Assembly (NCBI GenBank): GCA_022705125.1
Contig: JAKJFB010000153.1
Span: 1 to 6,923 of the forward strand
DNA length: 6,923 bases
Reading direction: 5' to 3'
DNA from: Pseudomonadota bacterium
GTDB lineage: Bacteria > Pseudomonadota > Gammaproteobacteria > Pseudomonadales > UBA5518
The position numbers and the translations under genes are program-made. The number at the start of each line of letters is the position of its first letter. Position 1 is the first letter of the stretch. The notes beneath the pieces were generated by a model that was not told the origin of the DNA, did not search any database, and was given only the letters and a program-made list of their open reading frames with translations. Below are positions 1 through 4,792 of this stretch, in pieces.

Positions 1-246
1 CAAGTAGAACTCAATGCCGTGAGCATCTAAGTAGCTTTGGGCGAGCATGCATTGGCACAGTTCAGTGACAGGGATATCCCACCATTCACCGTGAACGTCC
101 TTTGTTCGAGTGATTTCCCGCAACACTGCTTCGTCTTCGATCCAGTCATCCATTGCCATCGCTCCACGAATGCCACGATGGGCCGGGAATGGAACGGATC
201 CGAACTCTATTCGGATTTTCTCAACCAGTGACGCCGCATCAAGCAT
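1..246 (-). CDS. DUF6714-like cassette protein, 3' end cut by window edge
   Basis: An open frame of 82 codons runs from an ATG at 244-246 to the window edge without a stop, so only the N-terminal part is visible. It starts MLDAASLVEKIRIEFG and carries a PAHRGIRGAMAMDDW segment (residues 21-35), then DVHGEWWDIP (50-59) and a helix-like stretch ending SYLDAHGIEFYL. From memory, the HRG...AMDDW, HGEWW and SYLDA..FYL pattern matches DUF6714, a family of unknown function of roughly 150-170 residues that is often carried on integron cassettes. The ATG lies 9 nt after the R' box of the split attC at 256-597, the usual spacing for a cassette gene. The only Shine-Dalgarno-like string is AGGTG, which overlaps that R' box. 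GC content is much lower than in the genes right of 2.5 kb. The reading frame is very likely real; the family name is a recognition call and the function is unknown. Confidence 0.85.
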   Translation of the reverse strand, partial: MLDAASLVEKIRIEFGSVPFPAHRGIRGAMAMDDWIEDEAVLREITRTKDVHGEWWDIPVTELCQCMLAQSYLDAHGIEFYL

Positions 247-280
247 GACGTTGACACCTAATGTGGAGCTAACCAGTAAC

Positions 281-350
281 CGTAGGGCGGGTTAGGCGCG
301 TTGGCAATGATTTAGGTTGACATCTCGATCTATCGCGCCGTAACCCGCCT
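281..350 (+). repeat. REP-like palindromic element, copy A
   Basis: It begins CGTAGGGCGGGTTAGGCGCG and ends CGCGCCGTAACCCGCCT. The two ends are imperfect inverted complements around a variable middle of about 33 bp, so the element can fold into a long hairpin. It is about 70 bp and shares the layout of copies B, C and D. It differs by having GGGTT where the others have GGATT, with a compensating AACCC in the right arm, so the stem is kept. The change creates an exact attC-type R box (GTTAGGC) at 291-297. Confidence 0.8.
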
Positions 351-430
351 TTGGGGCGTTGCGGGCATGATTTCCGGTGAGGGCAAAGACAGTAGTTCTT
401 GTGCTCTCGACTTCGGTGCGTGATTCGCGG

Positions 431-503
431 AAGGCGGATTACGGCGCGTGGAAGGTTGTGAGGTGGATTTTAGGTAATGCGGTGCGCGCCTAATCCGCCC
501 TAC
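431..503 (-). repeat. REP-like palindromic element, copy B (inverted)
   Basis: Same family as copy A but in the opposite orientation: it reads AAGGCGGATTACGGCGCG on the left and GCGCGCCTAATCCGCCCTAC on the right. With copy A it forms a tail-to-tail pair separated by an 80-bp spacer (351-430), whose outer ends are 19-20 bp inverted repeats with one mismatch. I see no clear target duplication at 277-280 and 504-507. The spacer holds no gene that I can recognise. The pair resembles the paired-REP units called REPINs, but the family name is inference. Confidence 0.8.
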
Positions 504-615
504 TCGTGCTTGGCCGCGGAAGGACGATATGCACCTCTGGCCTAGAGCGGCCAAGCGCTGGCTACCGGAGCGGGTCCGGTTGACCGCCAAGTTAGGCGTC
601 AGCAGCACGCGGGAC

Positions 616-975
616 TTAGCGAGGGGAGTGCTGGATGACCATTCCCCATACTATGAGCTGATTCCCGGACGTAGAGCGGTTCAGCGTGATGCCTTCCCCC
701 AACGGAATCTGAACTCCGTAGCCGGTGCTCGTCAGAGTCGCGCCGTTGTCGTGATACACGGTTCCGCCACTCAACCCATTCCACGCTTCGCGTCCGTTGG
801 CATGGTAGACGGTTCCGCTACTCAGGCCATACCATGCCTCACGACCGTTCGCGTGATATACGGTACCGGAGCTTAGGCCGTTCCACGCCTCACGTCCGTT
901 TGAGTGATACACGGTTCCGCTACTCAATCCATTCCAGGCTTCGCGACCGTTGGGGTGATAAATGCTATCGGCCAT
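616..975 (-). CDS. Cassette protein of 17-residue YHxNGREAWNGLSSGTV repeats
   Basis: The product is 119 aa. After MADSI it has four full 17-residue repeats (residues 6-22, 23-39, 40-56, 57-73) of consensus YHxNGREAWNGLSSGTV and a partial fifth (YHDNG, 74-78). A non-repeat tail follows (ATLTSTGYGVQIPLGEGITLN...), rich in beta-prone residues, and it could cap the repeat stack. There is no signal peptide or membrane segment. The start is fixed by AAGGAGG (982-988) 6 nt before the ATG. The gene lies 50 nt after one attC and 18 nt before the next, so it fills a cassette. The Y..NG...W.G pattern recalls short beta-hairpin repeats such as MORN_2/YwqK-type repeats, but that link is loose. Function is unknown. 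Codons differ widely between repeats while amino acids hardly change, which argues for a real, selected protein. Confidence 0.88.
   Translation of the reverse strand: MADSIYHPNGREAWNGLSSGTVYHSNGREAWNGLSSGTVYHANGREAWYGLSSGTVYHANGREAWNGLSGGTVYHDNGATLTSTGYGVQIPLGEGITLNRSTSGNQLIVWGMVIQHSPR
757..960 (-). repeat. Four 51-bp tandem repeats inside the cassette gene
   Basis: The units are 910-960, 859-909, 808-858 and 757-807, with a partial fifth ending at 742. Each encodes one 17-residue protein repeat. Units one and two differ at about 15 of 51 bases: eleven codons change silently and only one changes the residue (Pro to Ser). The exact DNA repeat has therefore decayed while the protein repeat is kept. 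Confidence 0.88.
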
Positions 976-1025
976 GTCGGGCCTCCTTTTTGATTTGGTT
1001 GCTGATAGGGGTGAGATTCTCTGAT

Positions 1026-1094
1026 GCCTAACGTGAAGCTCAGGGGCGCTGCGCGGCTTTATCGCGCAGCGTCCCTTGGAGCGCAGTGTTAGGC
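1026..1094 (-). other. Integron attC recombination site, 69 bp
   Basis: The site has perfect outer R boxes, GCCTAAC at 1026-1032 and GTTAGGC at 1088-1094. Inside them lie L-type segments (minus strand CGCTCCAAGGGA and CCCCTGAGC) with the unpaired bases typical of attC. The centre is a strong palindrome, GCGCTGCGCGGC / TTTATC / GCGCAGCG. The minus-strand arm order, with CTCCAAGGGAC near the gene end and CCCCTGAGCTTCACGTTAGGC at the outer end, matches known attC sites and agrees with cassette genes on the minus strand. Length is within the normal range, and it looks intact enough to be recombined by an integron integrase. The stop codon of the 65-aa gene lies within its R'' box. Confidence 0.92.
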
Positions 1095-1286
1095 TTTGAC
1101 CTGCCCGGCAATCTTTTCTTTCAGATCAGCACCTACCGCAAGGCCTCGCTCGTAGCTTGCCGAATGCGTTTCATGTGGCTCGCTTTCGTGGGAGCGAGTG
1201 TCGAGCAGTCCGTCAGCGACCCCTTTTTTGAAGGACAACCCGTGACCGTGAGGAATTTCTGGAATATCAATTTGCACAGTAGCCAT
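1089..1286 (-). CDS. Small hypothetical cassette protein, 65 aa
   Basis: The product starts MATVQIDIPEIPHGHGLSF and continues with KKGVADGLLDTRSH, a polar stretch rich in His, Glu and Ser, and ends YERGLAVGADLKEKIAGQVKA. The C-terminal part looks helical and amphipathic. There are no membrane segments or cysteines. I do not recognise the family, although small soluble proteins of this kind are common on cassettes. The start is supported by GAGGA (1293-1297) 6 nt before the ATG. The TAA stop (1089-1091) is formed by the R'' box of the adjacent attC, so the gene and its recombination site overlap by 6 nt. It begins 12 nt after a possible R' core (1299-1305). Function is unknown; the compact gene-attC layout makes the call good despite its size. 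Confidence 0.8.
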   Translation of the reverse strand: MATVQIDIPEIPHGHGLSFKKGVADGLLDTRSHESEPHETHSASYERGLAVGADLKEKIAGQVKA

Positions 1287-1298
1287 TGGAAGTCCTCA

Positions 1299-1487
1299 GA
1301 TTAACGATTTAACTTTGCGGAAAATTGTGCGCGAACTGTCGCTCGCATACTTGGCGATGTATTCGCCGATGAGCGCGTAGGGCGGATTAGGCGCGTTTTG
1401 TGTGGTGCATCATGGCTCATGGTCACTTCCGCGCGCCGTAATCCGCCTTTCGCGTTCGATCGCCCATCAATAACGGAAACGTTCAGG
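1299..1487 (-). other. Possible degenerate attC holding REP copy C
   Basis: The position is where an attC is expected, between cassette genes A and B. On the minus strand the outer end reads GCAAAGTTAAATCGTTAATC, similar to an L'-R' end, with GTTAATC (1299-1305) as R' 12 nt before the next ATG. The inner side has CGATCGAACGCGAA, whose CGCGAA can pair with TTCGCG near 1335. I cannot find a convincing R'' box, and the right limit is a guess (GTTCAGG at 1481-1487). If real, it would be about 115 bp without the 74-bp REP, in the normal range. Treat as tentative. Confidence 0.3.
1376..1449 (+). repeat. REP-like palindromic element, copy C
   Basis: It starts CGTAGGGCGGATTAGGCGCG and ends GCGCGCCGTAATCCGCC, the same arms as copies A, B and D, around a different middle segment (TTTTGTGTGGTGCATC...). 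It lies just past the 3' end of cassette gene A and before gene B. Confidence 0.85.
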
Positions 1488-1970
1488 TAATCTCCCAAAT
1501 GTTATGGAACAGTCATGGAGGCACTCACCCAGGAATTCTATGCATTCATGGATATTCCAATGGCTATCTGCGCACCACCGGAAGCCACGGTTGCAGAAGG
1601 ACGTGCAGTCGGGAGCATCATGAAAGCCTTGGCTCGCAACTCTTGATGATTGCCTTGGCTCCCTGTGCTGCGTCCGGCGAGCTAACTCTGCGAATACGCA
1701 GGCGGCTTCGTTCTTTGCATCCGGCTCTTTGAATTGAATCCCGACTAAGGGATGCCTATGATCGCGGCAAGCGACCTTCCCGAGAAACGTCACTTGCTCT
1801 ATAACGCTTACAGGAATCCTTATCCACTCCTCACATATTCGCCCCTCCGCGAAGAGAATCGCATTGGGCGAATCGCCGCTCTTGACCATCCCGATCCTAA
1901 CGATCGGCGTCTTGAGTTGTCCAAGTGACAGGGCCTTGGCAAACTCTTCGCCCGTAAATTCGTTCGGCAT
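1467..1970 (-). CDS. Hypothetical cassette protein, C-terminal frame uncertain
   Basis: The frame gives 167 aa. Residues 1 to about 95 look like a well-formed soluble domain: FTGEEFAKALSLGQLKTPIVRIGMVKSGD, then ILFAEGRICEEWIRIPVSVIEQVTFLGKVACRDHRHPLVGIQFKEP. I recall similar unnamed bacterial proteins sharing the 'T..P.V..GMVK', 'W..IP...IE.V..LG...C.DH.HPL' pattern, but I know no function. The start has GGGAGGA (1977-1983) at good spacing and an extended -10 upstream. After residue 95 the sequence becomes rich in Cys, His and Arg. A neighbouring frame offers a smoother tail (QELRAKAFMMLPTARPSATV, then an alanine/glycine-rich end) stopping at 1538-1540. A single-base frameshift near 1660-1690 is therefore possible. 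Cys- and Trp-rich tails may also be normal in this family, so the case is open. Gene certainty is high for the N-terminal part and moderate for the end. Confidence 0.72.
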   Translation of the reverse strand: MPNEFTGEEFAKALSLGQLKTPIVRIGMVKSGDSPNAILFAEGRICEEWIRIPVSVIEQVTFLGKVACRDHRHPLVGIQFKEPDAKNEAACVFAELARRTQHREPRQSSRVASQGFHDAPDCTSFCNRGFRWCADSHWNIHECIEFLGECLHDCSITFGRLPERFRY

Positions 1971-1993
1971 TGATTATCCTCCCGATCTGGTTC

Positions 1994-2002
1994 GTTATAG
2001 CA
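1994..2002 (-). promoter_or_regulatory. Extended -10 promoter for cassette gene A
   Basis: The minus strand reads TGCTATAAC: a TATAAC -10 box with a TG one base upstream (extended -10). It lies 23 nt before the ATG at 1970, giving a short leader that includes the GGGAGGA ribosome binding site. No TTGACA-like -35 is visible at 16-18 bp, which fits an extended -10 promoter. It could drive cassette A and read into the later cassettes. Confidence 0.5.
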
Positions 2003-2042
2003 TGGTAGGGTGCGCATTTATGCGCGCGCGGTTTTGAAGTAA

Positions 2043-2246
2043 TGCACCGCCTGCGCATGTACGCATTTAGACGCCATTTCACCGATCGTCAAGCTACGTC
2101 GCAGCGTTGCTGATTATTAAAAAATGGTCGGATTCACGCATCCTGCTGCTTGTAAACGCGCAAGGCGGGTTACGGCGCCGGTCCGGGATGATGACCCTGA
2201 TACACCACGCCTTCCGCACCTGAATTCGCTCTGCACCGCCTGCGCA
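2043..2246 (+). repeat. 15-bp direct repeat pair, 189 bp apart
   Basis: TGCACCGCCTGCGCA occurs exactly at 2043-2057 and at 2232-2246. Its 10-bp core CCGCCTGCGC also appears inverted near 2440-2450. An exact 15-bp match at this distance is unlikely by chance even in GC-rich DNA. The pair brackets the AT-rich spot, the attI-like patch and the half REP. It may mark a past insertion or rearrangement. Confidence 0.6.
2162..2178 (-). repeat. Solo half of a REP-like element
   Basis: AAGGCGGGTTACGGCGC matches the inner arm of the REP family (compare AAGGCGGATTACGGCGC in copy B). The matching CGTAGGGCGG arm is missing within 100 bp on either side, so this is a truncated copy. Confidence 0.6.
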
Positions 2247-2347
2247 GGATGCGCCCCGACTCCAGTCCATGCGCCCCTGCGTCGCGCCAACGCAGATCCT
2301 CCCCGCGCATTGAACCGCCCCAGGCTTCGGCCACGGTCCGCAGCAAG

Positions 2348-2420
2348 CGTAGGGCGGATTAGGCGCGCATCGTGTTGCATATCAAGGTTCATCATCCTTG
2401 CCGCGCGCCGTAATCCGCCT
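2348..2420 (+). repeat. REP-like palindromic element, copy D
   Basis: It starts CGTAGGGCGGATTAGGCGCG and ends GCGCGCCGTAATCCGCCT, about 73 bp. Arms match copy C almost base for base, while the middle differs. It lies in the gene-free boundary, about 95 bp past the lipoprotein stop. No attC-like R boxes flank it, unlike copies A and B. Confidence 0.85.
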
Positions 2421-2466
2421 TCCGAGTTGCGCCGGTGGTGCGCGCAGGCGGATGTGCGTCGGGGCG

Positions 2467-2488
2467 AGCTTGTCGTGACTGACAAGCT
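2467..2488 (-). terminator. Hairpin after the lipoprotein gene
   Basis: AGCTTGTC (2467-2474) and GACAAGCT (2481-2488) form a perfect 8-bp stem with a 6-base loop, starting 27 nt after the lipoprotein stop on the minus strand. No T-run follows, so it may end transcription weakly, need Rho, or protect the mRNA 3' end. Confidence 0.4.
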
Positions 2489-2515
2489 AGCAGCCGTGCG
2501 GAACCACAGCTCGCC

Positions 2516-3223
2516 TCACCCCTTCACCGCCCCCATCAGCATCTTCGCCTCCGCCACCGACTGCGCATCGGCGTTCAGCGCCGCGGCCTGTTCGAGCAGC
2601 TTGCGTTCCTCGGCCGGCTTGCCATCGGCGGCTTCGATGCGGGCGCTGGCGATCAGGTACGCGGCGCGGGCGGAGGCCGGCAGCGTGGCGAGTTTCGGGG
2701 CGAGGTCGGTGCGGATGGTCTTGGCGGTGTCGAGCGAGCCCATCACGTTGACCTCGGCGCCGGTGCGCATGCGTACCAGCGCGACCGTGAAGTCCTGCGG
2801 CGCGAGCTTGCCGGCGCGGTCGAGGTCGTCGAGGCAGTTGCGCACCAGCCAGAGCTTGTCGAAGCCCATCAGCCACGGGCCGCGGCGGCCGGCGATCTTG
2901 CAGTCGTTGGCGGCGCGCCAGGCCAGCGCCTCGGCGTTGTCCGGCTCGGCCTTGCTGAGCGGCGCCAGCGCGGCGTCGGCCTCGTCGATGTGGTTGTGCA
3001 TGAACATCAGCTTGCCGTAGGCGAGCCGGCTGTCGGGGTCGGTCTGGCCGGCGAGATCCTTGGCGAACTTCGCATCGGCGGCGCTCATCGGCACCTCTGG
3101 GAATTCGCGGGCGCAGCCGCCGAGCAGGCCGGCGGCGAGGATGAGCAGGGCGGCGGCGCGGGTCAGTGCGGTGCTGCGGGGCTTGCGGGGCGTGCAGGAC
3201 TGGATCGGCGTCGTGAAGGTCAT
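2516..3223 (-). CDS. TPR-like outer-membrane lipoprotein
   Basis: The product is 235 aa. A basic N-region (RKPRSTALTR) and a hydrophobic stretch (AAALLILAAGLL) lead to a lipobox LGGC with Cys37 as the lipidation site. Ala follows the Cys, so by the E. coli +2 rule an outer-membrane location is likely. The mature part is almost all helix. Residues 62-110 (LAYGKLMFMHNHIDEADAAL, then PDNAEALAWRAANDC) read as a degenerate TPR-like helix pair, and similar helices recur at 185-230. There are no enzyme motifs, so a scaffold or partner-binding role is the best inference. The start is supported by GGAG 8 nt before the ATG. It lies 285 bp after the barrel gene on the same strand, with a hairpin between, so it may have its own transcript or receive read-through. 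I do not recognise the exact family. Confidence 0.88.
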   Translation of the reverse strand: MTFTTPIQSCTPRKPRSTALTRAAALLILAAGLLGGCAREFPEVPMSAADAKFAKDLAGQTDPDSRLAYGKLMFMHNHIDEADAALAPLSKAEPDNAEALAWRAANDCKIAGRRGPWLMGFDKLWLVRNCLDDLDRAGKLAPQDFTVALVRMRTGAEVNVMGSLDTAKTIRTDLAPKLATLPASARAAYLIASARIEAADGKPAEERKLLEQAAALNADAQSVAEAKMLMGAVKG

Positions 3224-3312
3224 GGCGGTCTCCGGTGATGGCTTTCTGAATCGGATCGGTCGTCGGATGCGTCGGATCGGCGCGGATACTGGCCGGCGCG
3301 GTGCCGGCGGTT

Positions 3313-3351
3313 CCCCCTCTCCCCAACCCCTCTCCCGCGAGGGGAGAGGGA
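3313..3351. repeat. C/T-rich hairpin repeat, copy 1
   Basis: CCCCCTCTCCCCAACCCC is followed by the stem CCCTCTCCC - GCGAG - GGGAGAGGG. A near copy lies at 5630-5669. This type of dispersed intergenic repeat is common in some GC-rich proteobacteria. It lies 90 bp upstream of the lipoprotein gene, in the gap after the barrel gene. It could form an RNA hairpin, but no T-run follows on the minus strand. Confidence 0.7.
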
Positions 3352-3452
3352 CTTGAAAATCATGTTCTTGCAGCGATGTTCGGGGTGTTCAGGCGTCTTT
3401 CGTCGTGTCGTCGTGGCGTCATTCGTGGCCGGCGCGGGCGTGCGTCGGGCCG

Positions 3453-3478
3453 GCCCGCGTCCTGAAACGGACGCGGGC
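3453..3478 (-). terminator. Strong hairpin after the barrel gene
   Basis: GCCCGCGTCC (3453-3462) and GGACGCGGGC (3469-3478) form a perfect 10-bp GC stem with a 6-base loop, 30 nt after the stop of the barrel gene. There is no T-run. It is a candidate terminator or 3'-end stabiliser that would separate the barrel gene from the lipoprotein gene. The rest of the 3224-3508 gap holds only the C/T-rich repeat and no gene that I can support. Confidence 0.5.
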
Positions 3479-3508
3479 GGTGGATTCCGGGGATGCGCGG
3501 CGAGCCGC

Positions 3509-4792
3509 CTAGAACAGCATTTCGAGTGCGATGACGGCGCTGCCGCGGCTCGGGATCAGCCGGGTCTCGGAGTCGGCGCGGCCGCCGTAGACCTCGAGGT
3601 TGGCGCGCACGCGGGCGCTGTCGCCGAGCGGGTGGATCAGCGCGACGCCGCCGAGGCTGCTGCCGTCGTCGAAGCCGTAGCGCCAGTAGCCGCGCAGGTC
3701 GAAGTCGCCGATGGCGCGGTCGCGGCTGAGGCGCACGAAACCGTAGTTGCGCCGCATCATGCCGGTCAGCGCGTTGGCCCCGGCCAGATAGCCGGCGTAG
3801 GCGCCGCCGAACAGCGGGTCATCGAGCCGGGCGGTCGCATCGTCGGCGTAGTCGAGCAGGTGGTCGTACTCACGATCCGAGTAGCCCTCGCCGTTGCGGT
3901 AGAACTCGACGATGACGTTGGTCAGGCCCTCGGTCGTGTACTGGCCGCCGACCAGCCACTGCAGGCTGCGCCCGGCATCGTCGTCGCGCTCCAGCGTGTA
4001 GAGCGGCACCGTGCCGCCGGGGCCGGGGATGTCGCGCGCCACCGGCAGCAGCGTCTGGCGCTTGCCGCGCACGCCGGCCTCGGCGTGCAGTTCGAGCTGA
4101 TCCGAGACGGTCGCTGACAGCGCCGCGCCGAAGAACGGTTCGCGTTCGGGGGTCGCGAAGGTCAGCGTCAGGTCGGCGGCCTCGAACTGGTGGCGCCAGC
4201 GCACGGCGACCGCCGGCTCGCGATCGAGGTCGATCGGGCGGCCGTACAGCGCCGTCGTCGGCCGGTAGCTCACGCCGTAGACGCCGATCGTGTCCGCGCT
4301 GCCGGTCCATTCCAGGCCGAGCTGCGGCGTGCCCGGCGCGCGCCAGGTGCGGGCGCGGTCGGTGAAGTTGCGCTGCTCGTCCGGGAACGGGTTCGACGGG
4401 TTCCAGACGTAGGCCGTGCCCCAGCGAAACGGCGCGACACCGCCCGAGACCGTCACGGCCGGCGAGAAGCGCAGGTCAAGCATCGCCTCCTGCGCGAACA
4501 CCCGGCCGCCGTCGCTGATGGAGTCCTCCTCGCGCCATTCGGCCCAGAGGTCGGCGCGCAGCGAGACATCGCCGCCGTCGAGCTTCGGCTGCAGGCGCAG
4601 CGCGGCGCGCGTCGAGGGGTCGGGCGTGTCGACGATGCGGCCGTCGGGGTTCAGCCGCGTGTCGGCGTGCGCCGGGTCACGTTCGAAGGACAGCTCGACG
4701 CTGGCCGGCCAGTCGGAGAAGTCGGCGAGCGCGAACGGGCTCGCACTCCAGAGCGCAGCGGCCGCCACGGGCGCAAGGCGGCGCGCGCTCAC
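3509..4792 (-). CDS. Outer-membrane beta-barrel protein, probable export-channel partner
   Basis: The product is 427 aa. A signal peptide (MSARRLAPVAAAALWSASPFALA) has a likely cut after Ala23. The mature protein alternates polar and hydrophobic residues in short strands (VELSFERD, VSLRADLWAEWREE, AMLDLRFSP, LTLTFATPE, LQWLVGGQYT, FDLRGYWRYGFDD) and ends in Phe (ALEMLF), the usual signal for insertion by the BAM complex. Residues 122-136 (FRWGTAYVWNPSNPF) resemble the 'RWG...NP.NP' region of DUF1302-type barrel proteins, but I am not certain of the family. The start is a GTG at 4790-4792 sharing GTGA with the stop of the LolA-like gene, which suggests translational coupling. Together with that gene and the permease it may provide the outer-membrane step of a lipid or lipoprotein transport route. 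Substrate is unknown. Confidence 0.88.
   Translation of the reverse strand: MSARRLAPVAAAALWSASPFALADFSDWPASVELSFERDPAHADTRLNPDGRIVDTPDPSTRAALRLQPKLDGGDVSLRADLWAEWREEDSISDGGRVFAQEAMLDLRFSPAVTVSGGVAPFRWGTAYVWNPSNPFPDEQRNFTDRARTWRAPGTPQLGLEWTGSADTIGVYGVSYRPTTALYGRPIDLDREPAVAVRWRHQFEAADLTLTFATPEREPFFGAALSATVSDQLELHAEAGVRGKRQTLLPVARDIPGPGGTVPLYTLERDDDAGRSLQWLVGGQYTTEGLTNVIVEFYRNGEGYSDREYDHLLDYADDATARLDDPLFGGAYAGYLAGANALTGMMRRNYGFVRLSRDRAIGDFDLRGYWRYGFDDGSSLGGVALIHPLGDSARVRANLEVYGGRADSETRLIPSRGSAVIALEMLF

Larger units (their letters stand above)
256..597 (-). other. Integron attC site split by inserted REP pair
   Basis: On the minus strand the right arm reads GCCTAAC (591-597) followed by TTGGCGGTCAACCGG, and the left arm reads GGTTAGCTCCAC followed by ATTAGGT (256-262). 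The L-type segments GGTCAACCGG and GGTTAGCTCC are complementary with the small mismatches usual for attC. The site sits 18 nt after the stop of the upstream cassette gene and 9 nt before the next ATG, as expected. It is 342 bp long, while attC sites are usually about 57-141 bp. The excess is the REP pair at 281-503; removing it leaves 119 bp. The outer R' core is ATTAGGT rather than GTTRRRY, so the conserved G at the recombination point is lost. I infer a site that is probably weak or dead for recombination at that end. Confidence 0.8.
1971..2515. other. Gene-free boundary between cassette array and envelope genes
   Basis: I find no credible gene here. Open frames exist on both strands, but their products are Arg/Ala/Pro-rich and have no ribosome binding site. 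From left to right the region holds the cassette A promoter, a 15-bp direct repeat (2043-2057 and 2232-2246), a short AT-rich spot (2113-2124) next to a weak attI-like patch (2093-2112), a half REP (2162-2178), a full REP (2348-2420) and a hairpin after the lipoprotein gene (2467-2488). An integron integrase gene would be expected on this side of the array and is absent. Confidence 0.7.

Noticed and set aside
284..300. REP A arm as a separate attC site
   Set aside because: GTTAGGC here belongs to the REP arm shared with copies B to D; there is no matching GCCTAAC partner with L boxes around it.
330..608. 92-aa minus-strand frame in the split attC
   Set aside because: It is made of REP and attC sequence, has no ribosome binding site, and its product has no coherent domain.
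742..960. Regular 51-bp repeats as a CRISPR array
   Set aside because: The repeats are adjacent with no unique spacers, differ at many third positions and encode a continuous 17-residue protein repeat.
2113..2124. T-run on the minus strand as a terminator
   Set aside because: No stable stem precedes it on the minus strand, and no gene ends close upstream.
2124..3020. Long plus-strand open frame
   Set aside because: It runs antisense to the lipoprotein gene and across REP copy D. Its product is Ala/Ser/Arg-rich, with no ribosome binding site or domain. It is a by-product of high GC.
2487..3326. Second minus-strand frame overlapping the lipoprotein gene
   Set aside because: Its product is Arg/Pro-rich low-complexity sequence; the other frame has a lipobox, helices and a ribosome binding site.
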